A stretch of DNA of 64,000 bases from Pseudeuparius sepicola (GCA_963920635.1 OY987303.1:45569223-45633222), one strand, 5' to 3'. Counted from the first letter of the stretch, positions 46,621 through 59,481 are shown. A program made the numbers and translations. Notes: generated by a model from the sequence alone, not told the origin.

Positions 46621-47255
46621 CTAAAATATAAACTAAGAGATATAAAAACACTTTAAAAGTTTAAAACTTCTCAAAACCCAAGCTGCCGCTTTCAGTTATG
46701 TGACAAATGGCATGTAACGTCAGACTAAGATGGTCACGTGATTTTTGTGCGCCATGGCCTGTCTATCGTAGTTCTTGTCATTGTTGTTTGCGGACTGGAG
46801 TGGCGCTACTCGATGAATAAAATGGCGAATTATTATAGGTTATGCGGGGTATTCGGTGATTATAGATATGTCAATTTCTGACGTTCAGAATGTCCCATAT
46901 TTTAAACATCCAGCTTTATTACCATTTACGTTATTTTTACGTTAACGTGTTATCTTTGCGGGATGATCTGTTGAACCAGTTGAAGAAGCGAGAATTCTAG
47001 ATATTATATTTTGGAAGAGTATTTTGTAACGTATAGAAGAACGAAAATAGAAAAATTTGGTTAAAGCGAACCAATGGTCCACTATATAAAGAATAAACTA
47101 AAAAATCTAATTATATATACTTACTTACACTACAGCTAGCCATAGACTTCATTTCAAACCAAAAGGTACCAAAATACTCTTGCTTGCTTTTTAGATTCGG
47201 TTTTCTTAAGAAAATCTAAGGAAATATGCCAGGTTAGCTTGTGAAATTGAAGGTA

Positions 47256-48046
47256 CAGGGTGTCTCAAACTCGATGCCCCAGGGTCGCTATTGGCTAATA
47301 AAAAACGCAAATGAAAATTTCACTTGGAGGTTTTAAATGAGACTACTTGGGATTACTTTTGAGCCCAAAATTTTATTTTTGGAACTTTTGAAAATGCCTG
47401 TAATGACGTCACGAAATATATTTTTCCCAGAAACATACCTGTTTCTTTTTCTATTGTGAAAGAGCGTGTTTTTCTGATAAACTTTCATTAAGAAACTTTT
47501 TTCATGCCTCTCTTCGTTTAAAAGATACAAGCAGAAATATGCAAAAACACGCATATTAAATATATCGGAAAAAATCAAGTTAGCCGTGATTTAATTTGGT
47601 CTCCATGGAAAACAACAGACAGTTTGACTATACTAAAGCAGTTTGTGAAATAACTTGTCAATTTTAAAATATTTAGTCTTGGTTATTATTCATTGTTAAT
47701 CGTTTATTTCAATCAAAATGACTACACATGATGAAAAAGTTGATATGATTTTAATTTACGGGGAAGCCCAAAAAAAAATGCCAGAAAAGCCATGCGAATT
47801 TATCAAGAAAGATATCCAGACCGCCGAATTCCTGATCACAAAAAAATTATAAGACTGGAAAAAAACTCTTCGCGAAAATCAAAGTGCATTTTGTAATCGA
47901 AAAGATAAACCAATTCGAAAAATAACTCGCAGTGATGAACAGCCCAGGTATTGCAATATTTTGAAGACAATCCCAGACATTCAATTAGGCAAGCTAGCAG
48001 GGAATTAAAGTCCTCAGTTCAAAGAATTATGAAGAGCAATAAATAT
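47256..48046 (+). mobile_element. Tc1/IS630-type transposon, left half only
   Basis: Left end CAGGGTGTCTCAAACTCGAT after TA. ATG at 47718 opens MTTHDEKVDMILIYGEAQKK; after a frameshift ARKAMRIYQERYPDRRIPDH is read, and later DNPRHSIRQASRELKSSVQR, RIMKSNKYH, i.e. the N-terminal helix-turn-helix region of these transposases. It stops abruptly at KYH, exactly where the hAT-like right end begins (about 48047). Confidence 0.75.
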
Positions 48047-48158
48047 CACGCACTGCCCGCTCGCCCTCCCCTAACTACGGCCCTGCACCCATATCCAAGT
48101 ATAGTTTACTCTTGACTTTATGTATACGGGTCCGGCCTATACATACATGGAATAATAA

Positions 48159-48589
48159 TGGTCATATTCGATTGGCAATAAATAAGTGATCTGGATAAAT
48201 CCAAACTGATTTCAGATCAGTGTAATGCGTTCGATTAACAGCAATCTAGCTAGCTCGGATCATCGTTGTTGAACCGAATTTTTCGTGAGATCAGCTATAT
48301 ATTAGTTTTGGCGGGAAACTATTTGTAGGTTTGAATCACACATATTAGAAAATAAATATTAAATTGGTGGTGTCAGTAGTGTTTTTCTATCAAAATTTTA
48401 CCAGTGTTAATTAAAAACAAAAACTAAAATAAACCACAGAAGATTATGTGTGTTATGAGATGATATTCCCATGTGAGATGATATTCACATTTGTTTGACA
48501 CACAAAAATTTCTTGGATTCAGCTGATCTCTACTGATTCAGGATCACCTGATCCCGTTTTTTTTTCTTTTTGTCAATCGAATATGGCCA
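48159..48589. mobile_element. 431-bp MITE
   Basis: Ends TGGTCATATTCGATTGGCAA / TTGTCAATCGAATATGGCCA. Further inner matches include CTGATTTCAGATCAG-like and GATCACCTGATCC-like blocks. Confidence 0.65.
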
Positions 48590-51500
48590 ACGGCAATAAT
48601 TCTCAATTATTTTTCTAATCAAAAATTATTTGAAATAAAAGTTATTGGCTAATTTTTGCCATTGTTACGTTAAAAATGCAGTCTTATACGAAAAGCTAAT
48701 ATTCCTTCCAAATTGGAAGATTTTGAAAATTTGGTGAATGATCTGGGAACACAGCCATTGGGAATAAATATTTCATAAGTTGTCTCACTTCTTTCAAGAG
48801 ATTTTGTTTCATCGTTTAATTTATCCTCTTAGCTTTCGGAAATTGGTTACGCTATTATTTCATGGATTTTTCTTGGCTTCGTAGTATTTGTTTCCTGGAA
48901 AAGAGTCATTTAGTGATGTGTTTAGGGGCTTTCTAGCATGGGAAAGTCGTAGTGCTAGAGGTGTTTTGTGTACTTAGGTTGTGTGACAATGTAGTCGAAC
49001 TTCTGTCGAGTGCCCCAGTGCTTTGTTTTTGCTCGTGTTATTTGTAGGTGGTTTTAGCGTTTCTCATTGCCTTTGTACTTTGATCTTTCCTTCTGGAACC
49101 TGGAAAAATGGAATATTATTAGCTATTAGTAGAATAATACTTAGCAGTATAGGTTATGGTTTGATTGGAATTTGGATCGCTTTTTGAAATACTCTTCTTC
49201 TTCTACTCACCGATATTGCTATTGTTCCATACATTCCCTGGTTTTGTCCGGTTTTGTTGTGAAACACTATCTGCCAAAATGAATTGACACTAAGGGCAAA
49301 TGCAAACATGGTTGCGGAGTTTTGGGTGCCTATTGGTTGTCTTGGCGCCATCTGTTGATTTTTGGCGGGAAGTTCTTCTGCATAGAGTGTTGCCGGGGAA
49401 AATCTTCGCTGGTTTGCATAAGACAGGATGTAGATGTCCTTCGCACCTTGGATTCGAGCAATAATTTTTTTGTCATCGCTCTGGAACCCAGCGGATTTCG
49501 TTTTTTTCCTGTCCGCCCGGCTTTTGTGTAGATTCTAGTTCTGATATTCGGTTGAATAGCACGGCAAATTTTCGGGAAGTTTTCTCGGCGTCAATTTAGT
49601 TGATTTGAGTGTAGTTTTTGCTCAACTTGTGTAGTTCAAGGATTAATAATTCAACTATTGAACATGAAATTGGAGGCCCAAAACTGGTTGTTGATTTGGT
49701 TTATGGTTTTTGGACTTCTATCCACTTTTGTGGGATTAAACTGCTGTACTAGATAACTGGATCTTGGAACCTACTAAAAATAAACCCCATACCATCCTAT
49801 ATTGCTGGTAAGCTAAATTTGTACCTTGTAAATAATTCATATTTCTGATTCTGGTTCATATTTTAGAACAGATATGTTCAGAAAGTTACAACTTTAGTTC
49901 AAGGCTATTTCGAAGGAACCAAAAAAAACCCTCTTTCAGAGGTATTTTGGATTTGTTTTTTTGTTGGAACTAAATTTAGTCCAAAGTCGCTTCTCTTATA
50001 GACTAGGTTCTACTTTTTTTTACGCAAGCACAAGTTTCGAAGTTTTTGAGTTTTAAGTTTTCAATTATGGGCAACAAGTTCTGTTTGTTTTGGAGTTGAG
50101 TTTTGGAGCGTGACTGTGAGAGTTCACTAACAGCGAAGACTTGGTGGTGCCTTCCACATTGTCCTAGACGTTCTTAACCTTGGAGTGCAGCCCGTTACAA
50201 CAGGAACTCCGCCCAGGGACAGCAATATTTTGAAAGCCCATTGTTTATGTCTAATTCATTCCTATCCGTTGCCTGCCGGCTGTATTTTAAATTGACCTCA
50301 TGGGTTATTATGGCAATCCACAAGGATACATGCATTGTAAGACAACAGCATACATGCCCGTTCTGAAGCTGAAATGTGACAAGTAGAGTCGTCGTCGTCA
50401 AGGACCGACCACTCATAATGCATGCATTAGTTTAGTAGAGCGTCATGTCAGCCATAGTTCCGTAAACCCAAACGGTTCGGCACATGATTTGTCGGTTCTG
50501 TTCAAGTTATTTACGTTTTTGTATTGTGTTTCGGTGTACGGATTTTTGAAATTTTGGCTTACAATTAAAAAAAATGATGACGTCATATCTGCCACACCGA
50601 TGACATCACATGACGCATTTATATGTCATGTAGTTGCTAATTTTAAAATTAAGGTTGACGTGTCCAAGCTATTTTTTCCCTTGCCAATAGAGGTTTTACT
50701 GAATTTCTTTCAACCTTCGCGTATAGACCCATTAAAAAAGGATTATCCCAAGTATTGTCCTTTTTAGTGCGTATGAATGAACAATAAAAAAATCAGGTGG
50801 ATGCACGATACTAAATAATTACTTATTTGGTTCGACTACCAAGAACTAAGGTCAGATTTGTGTTCAGAGACCTTTAAAATAGGGGCTATACTAAAACAAT
50901 TACCATTCTTTCATATTCCTAGTTGAATTAAAACTATAAATTATCCAGGAAAGAAAATTAATTTGGTTTTGATAATTTTCTTTTTGTGACCAAATCTATC
51001 AAGGTTCAAGATGATATGATGGCTGATGGTCCCTCATCAAGTAGATTCAGGTAATTAGTTAGAGTTAGATCAAACTGGAATAAAAATAATTTACTCATGG
51101 ACCTTATGGTAAAAACACATTTTCGTCATATCGCTGACAACTATTTTTCAAAATGACAACTATACTGATTATTTTGATGGAATTGTGATGAAGGCTAATT
51201 TGAAAACACTGATATCTGATACAAATAATTTTATTATAGATTTGAAGCAAGCAACTTTTTGTTGCCAGCTACTGCGTTGCTGGCTACCGCGTTACCGGTA
51301 GTCCGTTTCAGATAGCCAGCTGTATATGAACAGAAATAAAAAAATTGGGAAGTCAGATTTTAGCATGGAACACACTACTAACTAGTAGACAGGGTGTACC
51401 GCAAAAGGTTCGGTTGTTATCTCTAGGTTTATTTGAAATGGGTGTTATTTTGGCTATTTTTTCTTAAACCCATGTAACGTAGGTACTTGCTATTTTTGGT

Positions 51501-51957
51501 AGGTACTATATTTTATACTCGATTTTATGTTATGTATATTATGTTAATTTTGGAGATATAGTTATATAATATGGATAAAGGAGCCCTTTTTTTGGCCTCG
51601 AGGTACTTTTAAGAACCGAGGCAACGCGTGTTGCCTCGGTCCTTAAACAACCCAAAACTATTGAATTTAACATTTTTAAAACTATTCACGAATTCATTAA
51701 CTTATAATTTGTATAATAGTTTGTAATAGTCTGCAAATAGTTTTAAGTTTCTGCTGAATATATTATTATTTTCTCAGATTAAGCGAAATATGATACGTTA
51801 GAAACAGCACTTTTATATTTTAATTGAAGTAGTTACTGTGGACATACAGGGTTGTCTTTAACTTATGGTACAAGGCATTATTCTACTCATAAAATTATAG
51901 TATTAGGAAGATATTGGCTCACAAAATTTGGTATTTCTGCTATAAGAATTGTTACTG
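48590..51957. other. ZAD-gene intron stretch, nothing certain
   Basis: 48.8-50.2 kb has a more even base mix and many short G/T runs but no long ORF or motif. Single element ends at 51391 (CAGGGTGTACCGC) and 51848 (CAGGGTTGTC) lack partners. A hairpin lies at 51594-51643. Confidence 0.4.
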
Positions 51958-51959
51958 TA

Positions 51960-53214
51960 CAGGGTGAGTCATTAGTATGGGAAAGCTCAAGTGCTCTTAT
52001 ACCGTTCAACATATCGAAATGTAACAAGTTCCGTTAAATTTAGTACCCTAAAGAGTATCTTTTAAAATTATTTTGGACTAAACAGGTCTCATTTTTGCAG
52101 GACCAGACTCAACTTAATTTTTTTAAATGGCACCACATACAATTTTTTACATATTGAAATTCGCCGTTTTATAGGCTTTATAACGCCGTTTTGTTTTTGA
52201 AATTTGGTCTAGCCATTCAAAAGTTATGGAAATTTTTATGGAAAAAAATGAGTTTGCAGGTAGCTATTGAAAATGTTGCTGAAGACTTATTTTTTGTTTA
52301 ATTGCACTGAGATTTGGTGCGTTTGTAGAGAACAATTTTCCGTATCTTTTACTACTAAAAACGTCTCTTTATTTCATTCCGTTATTTTTTAGTGACGATT
52401 CAAAATTTTCGAATTTCTAACGACCTTAACTTTTTTTTTCAAATGCATTGCCCTATTTTTTATCACTTTATCGTATTCAGGAGATTATTTTGCACCTTTT
52501 TTATTAAGTAAGTCCTATTCCAAAAATGGCCGGTTATGAAAATAATAAACATTTTCGCATTTTGCACAAAATTTAGGATACTAACTATCTCAGTGTGCCA
52601 TGGAAGTTAAAAACAAGTTCCCCACTGAGAAGTGACAGGTAACTGTCAGTATTATAGCAGTGAAAAAATAAATTCTTAGAAACTAAACATAAAAACACTA
52701 CGAAACATAACATAAGATATTTCAAAACAAAGAATTTATTTACCCCAAAGGTCATCATAAAACCTGTTCAAAGTGGCAACCATCTCTCGCTAAACATGCT
52801 TCGATTCTTCTTGAAAAAGAGAAGCTAACTGCTTCAAGTGTTTCCTGATCGATGCTATCAAAGGCCTCAATAATCCTTTCTTGCATATTGTCCCTGGTTG
52901 TTACCTCTGTTTGATAAACCTTATCGTGCACATAACCCCAAAGAAAAAAATCGGGTGCAGTTAAATCTGGCGACCTAGCAGGCCAAGCAACAGGACCGCC
53001 TCGACCAATCCACCTTCCTCCAAACTCATTATTTAAATGATTTTGTACGATTCAAATACTATGAGGAGGGGCACCGTCATGTTGAAACCACATTTTTCGA
53101 ATTACATCCAGAGGTAAATCGTCTAGGGTACTAAATTTAACGGAACTTGTTGCATTGCGATATGTTGAACGGTATAAGAGCACTTGAGCTTTCCTATACT
53201 AATGACTCAGCCTG
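51960..53214 (-). mobile_element. 1.26-kb IS630/Tc1-type transposon with DDE remnant
   Basis: Ends CAGGGTGAGTCATTAGTATG / inverse with TA on both sides; terminal repeats are about 95 bp, including AAGCTCAAGTGCTCTTATAC. The right part encodes the transposase C-terminal half on the minus strand. The N-terminal half is replaced by AT-rich sequence. Confidence 0.88.
52755..53128 (-). pseudogene. Transposase C-terminal half (DDE type), decayed
   Basis: Minus strand: RKMWFQHDGAPPHS, one in-frame TGA, NEFGGRWIGRGGPVAWPARS, PDLTAPDFFLWGYVHDKVYQ, DSIDQETLEAVSFSFSRRIE, ACLARDGCHFEQVL and stop. HDGAPPH and SPDLTAPDFFLWG carry the second and third catalytic acids of this insect transposase group. One stop codon inside and a missing N-terminal half make it non-functional. 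Confidence 0.85.
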
Positions 53215-55536
53215 TATATAGCTTGGCCGATTTTGCTCAAATTCGGTATAGAATACTATTAGTTAAATAAACCGAAATTGAGGCTCAGTGTTGAGGGCCC
53301 AAATCTCCTTTATGTGGACCTGTGCATAAAAAAAAAAAAACAGGTGCCATAATATATAAGTAATATACAATAATATTAAGCAGTATATTATATTGGGTGG
53401 CAGTTGAATTTAAATAATGTAGTGCAGAAAACAACTGTGTATTCCTTTTAATCTATGACCAAGTAATTTAATAAGTATGTTTGGAGTTATTTAAAAACTA
53501 ATTTGTTTAAAAAAAAATAAAATTTTGTGGTTTGGAGAGTGTTTATTGAAGTAAGTATGGAACGTAAAGAGCTAACTTACAATTATTAAGATTTTGGTAA
53601 TATATTTATAATGTTGGAAACCGCTAATTTGCAAGTTAACATGATATGCCTAAGAAAATACAATGTAAATTATAGGCCATAATTTATAAGAGGAAAACTT
53701 ATTCGGAGTATAGTTTTCAAAATTTAATTTTTATACGATTATTTGATTTTCACTAATTCCATTAATTGTCTTAGAACATTTAAAATAAGTTGTCAGTAAT
53801 ATTCCGAGTGCTGAGTGACAAAAAAGAGCAAGAGTTTTAGAAAGGCAGGTTTTTTGATACAGTGTAGTATTTCGTGTGTATAAGAATAGGCTGCCGTCAG
53901 TCAGCCAGTTGGGTTAGCGTTTGGCGCGGCTTCAAAGTTGTAAAAAAACAAGTGTCGCAACTGTCTTAGAAAATCCAAAACTTGGTTTATTTAGTAGTAT
54001 AATGAATAAACAACGATTTGGATGTAGTCAGCCTTGAAAATAATGTAACGAGTAGCGTCAGCAGCGCGTCAAACTCATAAAAAATATACGTACAGTTGGT
54101 GAAACTGTTTTAGAAAATTTGAAATACAGTCTACTTATAGGCAATAATGTAAAAAACAAAAAAAAAACATAGTCAGCCCGAATTTAACAAACTCCGTCAG
54201 TTGTTGATATAAGAGCGTGCGTCACTCGCCTCATTTATATAGCGTGCTTGACCGCTAAATGATGTTATGCGATTCTCAAATATTATTTAATCGATAATTT
54301 TGTTTAAAATATGTGCTTAGTAAAGCGTACACACGTTAGTCTGCTATATTCCGTAAAATTATATTTTGCAGAATATTGCAGGCATATTATGTATAAAAAA
54401 ATACAAAACCCTCTGAATAAAGAACCTCAGGAAGGAGCAAATTTGGGCTTTACGGTGGACCGGTCCAGTCTCTGCATATGGCGGCATGCCGTTTCCGGTT
54501 TAAAAAAGTACTTACCGTTGGAATGTTATCCCCCAAACATTTTGTTCTGGTAGTCACGGAATAGCCGCAGGCTGCACAGCTAACCATAATAGATCTCCAA
54601 AAAGTACTTATCGAAGAACTACACAAATATCTAATAGCACAAACCACCGTGACAACTGTCAAATATAAAAATATTTTGTCAAAATTCAGTCTCCATACAG
54701 GGCGATGTCCGTCGCACGTATTTTATAATGCCCATAGAGCTTTGGCTCCTTCCTGGGGTTCTTTATTCATTGACAAAACCAGTGAGTTACGTGTCATAAC
54801 TAACACCATAATTTTAGATCCATTATGTGATAGTCAATTCCAATATTTCTCACAAATATCCTAAATCAATATAATGTAGAAACTGACACGTTTTTGGACT
54901 TTCCTGCTCTTGTAGCAATTTTTAATCACTGTCAGAATTTCTTGACCACAAAAACCAAGAAAATGTGAATCAATCATTATTGTGAAATTTACTCCATTGC
55001 ACCAAATGTGCTCTATTAACAGTTTTGTACTAATTTCGATAAAAACAAAAACTACTTGAATAGGAAATGTATTCATCCATAAACAAATATTGAGTAAACT
55101 GGAAAATAGTACAAAATTTCTGCAGAATCCAGACTTATTTCTATTAAAACATTACAAACCAAATGGGCGAAGTGAGTTGTTTTCATAAAACTATGGTTTT
55201 TCAAATGCTGTTGGCATAACATGTTTGTAAAACGTCATTACTGGTTGACCAGCTTTCCACACGTGTTATGTACTTGAAAAATTTACTAATCAATTATATC
55301 ATTAGTATATGGCATTCTGTCATAGACATGCCCCATCATAGTTGCACGTTAATCCCAAACAGGCTCCTTCCCGAGATTTTTTATGCAAAGGTATAAATGA
55401 CAAAAAAGGTGGTGGAGAAAAAGTAGTGTAAAGAAAATTGTTTAGAAATATTACATGTTTCAGGCAAATATGTCTATTCTGATTTGTTAATAATAATATT
55501 GTATTGGAGCTAACCGGTTTATTTACATTGTTTCAG
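53215..55536. other. End of the 13-kb ZAD-gene intron
   Basis: AT-rich. ORFs up to 80 codons have no recognisable features. The acceptor TTTATTTACATTGTTTCAG closes the intron at 55536. Confidence 0.5.
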
Positions 55537-57624
55537 TTTAATAGAATCCAGTCATCGCTGAGAGCTTGCCCAAAATGCCTTCAACACATCGTAATTTTAA
55601 AATCCACCAAGATAGGAATTGGGAAAAGTTTCACTAAAAGAGGGAAAAAATGTTTTATTTGCATGCAAAACAATGATATTGTAGATGTCACTAATTGGAC
55701 TTCCGTCGATAATTTGTTACGAAGTAGTTATAGCCTTGATGACCCAGATTGTACATTATGCTTAGAGTGTATTTTATATGTAAATACGCTACATACTATG
55801 AGGAGTGAACTTTTGCAGAGGTATCCTAAGCTTAAGCAAGGGGATAAAAGTGAACAAACAATCCCTAAAGATCAAAATGTTAGTCCACTAAAACACTTAA
55901 CACCATTAAAGAACACAGAACTTAATTTTGATGACCACATTAAATCCGACACTAAATTCATGAATCAGGTGCTTTACATAAGCTTAGGAGCGCCAGAATT
56001 AAAAATTGACAGTGCCACGACAGAAAAAAATCGAAAAAGGAAAAGGAACCATCGTGATAGAAACAGAAAACGCAAGAGGAGCTCTGTAAGTCCAAGCACT
56101 CCCGAGGAGAGCCAAAGAAAGCGGAAAAAAGGGTCTGTTAGTCCAGCAAGCTCGGTAAGTTCTCAAAGTTCCCAAGAAGACAGCCTCAGTAACCGGGAAC
56201 AGAAGAAGGCCTGTGAAAGCCCATCAAATTCTCAAGATGAAGGTCATACTAGAAAAACAGCCTTCTTTAAAATTAAGCTTAAAGTGCATCCAGTGAAAAA
56301 ACTAAATCCAAAAGCCACGAAGGAGTCAACATTGGATATTAACGCTGAATTGTCAAAACACAATATTAACAACGAATTGCGGGTTAATATAGAGCAAATG
56401 GATTTTGGATCACATACTAAATGCATGTTTGAAGAACCAAGTTCAAATCAAGAGGAAAACATGGTTAATAATTCTAAAAAGAGGAAAAGTGTTTCGTTTG
56501 CTGAAGAAAAAAATGTTCAGATTGAATATATGGAATACCCAAACTCTAATGTAAATAAGATAGAAGAGAACTGTATAGTTACAAAGACAATTTTGAAGAA
56601 ATCCGCTCGTTCTACAAAGCCTGTACTAAATGAAGAAATAGTTGATCAGCCAGCGAATGTTGAGGCTGAAAGTGAAGATGTGGATAATGCTTCAAATGAT
56701 CCAGATGAGGATGACCCAACTAGTCTTGATCAGGACAGTTCCAATAAAGATGGCGAACAAAACAGTGATGACATAAAGTCTGATAACGATGACCAAGAAA
56801 ATGTTGAAAAAAACACTTATGATGAGAATGCTGACCATGAAAATTCTGATCAAAATATTGGTAATTTAGACAATTTTGATCAAAATTCAACGAAAAGAAT
56901 CGAAGAAAAAGACCATACTGAGTCTCTAGAATCGGATTCTCAAGAATCCGAGGTGTGTTCCAAAAAGGAAGATGATAATCCAAGAGAAACCAAAAGTCCT
57001 GATCTCGACTGTAATGAGTCTCAAAGAGAATCCCAAAGCCCCGATTTATTTGAAGGGTTTGATTCATCAACAGAAAATAACGAAGAAAAAGATAACTGTG
57101 GAAATACTGATAGTAATGGTGTTACAGAAGAATCAGAAAAACCAGTTGAAAATCCATCTGATGATTTCCCCAATGAGACCCCCAACGAATCTTATAGGGG
57201 AATTATCGATTCTTCTAGTGCCATAATTGAAACATCTAGCGTAATCAATGGTTGTTCAATAGAAAGTAAAGTTTTGGACGAAGCCACTAAACTCTCTGAA
57301 GATATCATCATTCCACCAGAAGAAATGAGTGATATTCCCAAAGAAGATTCAATAAGCTTGGTGCAACAAGCTGAGCTCGAAAATTTGGATGCTACGTTGC
57401 CGTGTGTCACAGGAAATGAGAATGACTTGTGCCCGTCAGATAGTGAGTGTGATAAGAACGTTCTGGACAAACAGTTTGACGACATGAATGATGAGGGTGT
57501 AGGTATAAACTTGAGTAACAGTAACGAGTCACTATCGGAACCAATCGTGACCGACGATTTGTTAGATCGACTGCAGCTGAGAGTGTTACCTGACGATATA
57601 ATGGACGATACTCTAATAAAATGA
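55537..57624 (+). CDS. ZAD-like zinc-binding nuclear protein, exon 2
   Basis: Main exon, 695 codons plus stop. With exon 1 the protein is 737 residues. Visible parts: the rest of module 1 (CPKC, 53-56); module 2 with CFIC (81-84) and CTLCLEC (114-120) followed by an ILYVNTLHTMRSELLQRY helix, again ZAD-like; a basic stretch KNRKRKRNHRDRNRKRKRSS (about 172-191) suited to nuclear import; Ser-rich repeats; another basic KKRKSVSF motif; then about 350 residues very rich in Asp, Glu, Asn and Ser, probably disordered. No C2H2 fingers follow, unlike most ZAD proteins. An ATG at 55504 sits inside the putative acceptor region, so I start the exon at 55537 rather than there. The 3' end has AATAAA signals nearby. 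The function is unknown; chromatin or transcription is the reasonable guess. Confidence 0.82.
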   Translation, partial: FNRIQSSLRACPKCLQHIVILKSTKIGIGKSFTKRGKKCFICMQNNDIVDVTNWTSVDNLLRSSYSLDDPDCTLCLECILYVNTLHTMRSELLQRYPKLKQGDKSEQTIPKDQNVSPLKHLTPLKNTELNFDDHIKSDTKFMNQVLYISLGAPELKIDSATTEKNRKRKRNHRDRNRKRKRSSVSPSTPEESQRKRKKGSVSPASSVSSQSSQEDSLSNREQKKACESPSNSQDEGHTRKTAFFKIKLKVHPVKKLNPKATKESTLDINAELSKHNINNELRVNIEQMDFGSHTKCMFEEPSSNQEENMVNNSKKRKSVSFAEEKNVQIEYMEYPNSNVNKIEENCIVTKTILKKSARSTKPVLNEEIVDQPANVEAESEDVDNASNDPDEDDPTSLDQDSSNKDGEQNSDDIKSDNDDQENVEKNTYDENADHENSDQNIGNLDNFDQNSTKRIEEKDHTESLESDSQESEVCSKKEDDNPRETKSPDLDCNESQRESQSPDLFEGFDSSTENNEEKDNCGNTDSNGVTEESEKPVENPSDDFPNETPNESYRGIIDSSSAIIETSSVINGCSIESKVLDEATKLSEDIIIPPEEMSDIPKEDSISLVQQAELENLDATLPCVTGNENDLCPSDSECDKNVLDKQFDDMNDEGVGINLSNSNESLSEPIVTDDLLDRLQLRVLPDDIMDDTLIK

Positions 57625-57748
57625 ACCGCACCCAGAACTATGAAAAGTGGATGGACAATGAGGTTAGGTATAAGTGAAAGAATGCATTTTGACACAGAAA
57701 ATTAAGGCACACTAGAACTCAACAGATACTGTTGAAATTGATATAAAA

Positions 57749-57832
57749 AATAAAACTTAAAAATAAGGTAAAACTTTCTTTAAATGATGAGTGTCCTATC
57801 TCAAAAAATATGTACAAAATATTTCAAATAAA
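57749..57832 (+). terminator. Poly(A) signals of the ZAD-like gene
   Basis: AATAAA occurs at 57749-57754 and again at 57827-57832, 125 and 203 nt after the stop codon at 57622-57624. These would give a short 3' UTR. Which one is used cannot be told from sequence. Confidence 0.55.
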
Positions 57833-58309
57833 TGTTCTAGCATTTGATGGACATTGGAACTAATCTTCTCAGATTAGGGCCCTTCAAGGCAGTTGAAGGT
57901 CAAGTCTGTTTATATAGCAACATATACATTTTTATGTTAAAATTTGATTTGGCTCAATATTCTGTACAAGGTTTGTCCAAGACTTTAAAATTAGATGTGG
58001 TTTGCGAGTTATAAAGAAATATTGCTTTTACATATTTTACTGTATTTTTACAATACAATACGTACCTTATTTCACATCATATATTATATCTGATTGTGTG
58101 CTGAGGTGTTCGTTAAATTATATTTTGTTGAATTTATACTTGCCTAACTATTTCCTTTGTAGCAATCGAAAATATTTTTATGATTCAATTGTAAAAACAC
58201 CCAAATCTGTAGTCACACAAAGAAAATTGTGATACAACTCTCTGATATAGAAATGAACTAAATAAATTCTGGTTAATACTGAAAATCCCTTTCCTACGAC
58301 ATCAAAATG
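57833..58309. other. Intergenic, nothing identified
   Basis: AT-rich sequence after the ZAD-like gene, no features. Confidence 0.5.
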
Positions 58310-58930
58310 TGTACATTAGACCTTACGAGAGAGATTCAATGTGAAAGATTTCAAAATATATGAACCTTACTGAATATTTACCAAACTAGTTGAGGTATTT
58401 AAGTCATATTTGGTGCACAATATAACGGCATTGGGTGGCATAAAACCTGTTAATATCACACACCTTAAACGAAGAAGAAAAAAATGTTGTGTTATGCTCT
58501 GTATCATGAAAACTAATGTCTTGAATGGGTAAGTTTATTGGAAAAAGTTACTTTGTTTAAATAATTTTCTCTACTTTGAATATTTTTCAGAAATACCTTG
58601 AAATAATTATTAAAAAATCAAAGTTGCTATGAAACTGTAACACATACGTAAAAATATCGAGGGGACATTTTTGTTTACAATTAAAATCTACGTAGAAAAC
58701 CCAATATATTTTATTACTATACAAGGTGATTAATTTTTTTTCTAATACTAATGTACTGATTACCATTATCCTCCACTGATGGTGTTTGATATTAACAGCT
58801 CTTATGCCACCCATGCCTTTATATTGTGTACCAAATATAACTTAAATACCTCAGCTAGTTTGGAAAATATTCAGTAAAGTCCATGTAAATTTTAAAACTT
58901 TCTGTATCCTTCTTATAAGACCCCAAATAC
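58310..58930. mobile_element. 0.62-kb foldback element
   Basis: Arms of about 150 bp: TACTGAATATTTACCAAACT.. GGTGGCATAAAACCTGTTAA and inverse at 58780-58925. Ends are approximate. Confidence 0.75.
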
Positions 58931-59481
58931 AAAAAAATTATACAACAAATTGGCAATATTTTTCTATATTCTATTAATCCTATGATTGCTACATTTTAGT
59001 TTATTTTTAAGTCATTACTTATCTCTTGTGACTAAGTTTGCTCCAATTTGACAGTGGAAATAAGTGGTCGAACATAACGTAACAAGTTAAAAGTTGATGA
59101 ATTGCATATAGAAACGTTGTAGAATTATAGTATAGTATAATATACAATTATCATATATCCAACCCATACCCTTGTTAGTGTAGAGTCTAAAATTAGTGTG
59201 ACTGTTCCATAAGGGTCTGAAACTAATTATGAATATGAAAGACAGATGGCATCAAAAAAGAAAGTACCACAGTAGCTGCTTCCCTATTTTCTCCTATAAA
59301 AAATTACTAAGGGCAACTCTAATATGGCACTGTCAAACATGGCTAACTAGGCTTCCCATAAACAACTACAACTACATTATCTAGCTATATTACTAAACTA
59401 TACCTCATCTTGGATCACATAACTTTATGTCATTTATTTTATGTTCATTATGGGCAGTATCTAGGCACCATCATATTAATA

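Larger units (their letters stand above)
45343..48085. mobile_element. 2.74-kb hAT-like element with exact 8-bp duplication
   Basis: Left end CAGGCTCGTAGCTAG, right end the imperfect inverse CTAACTACGGCCCTG; CACCCATA is duplicated exactly at 45335-45342 and 48086-48093. GGGCAG lies near both ends, and ACAGGCCATGGCGC with CACGTGA forms an inner inverted pair (45.61, 46.74 kb). No hAT transposase is readable. A segment of another transposon (from 47253) fills its right part. A GC-rich block at 46.26-46.6 kb is unexplained. Confidence 0.75.

Noticed and set aside
49322..49531. GGCGCCA near 49.35 kb as a retroviral-type primer-binding site
   Set aside because: No LTR pair, no gag/pol motifs nearby; the match is short and common.
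55504..55536. Start codon at 55504 (MELTGLFTLFQ) for the large ORF
   Set aside because: These codons overlap a good polypyrimidine/TTTCAG acceptor, and the upstream exon supplies the missing CxxC; the similar MEL start is coincidental.
57192..57695. 167-codon minus-strand ORF opposite the ZAD-like gene
   Set aside because: Antisense shadow of an Asp/Glu/Ser-rich coding region, rich in Ser/Leu as expected from the complement.
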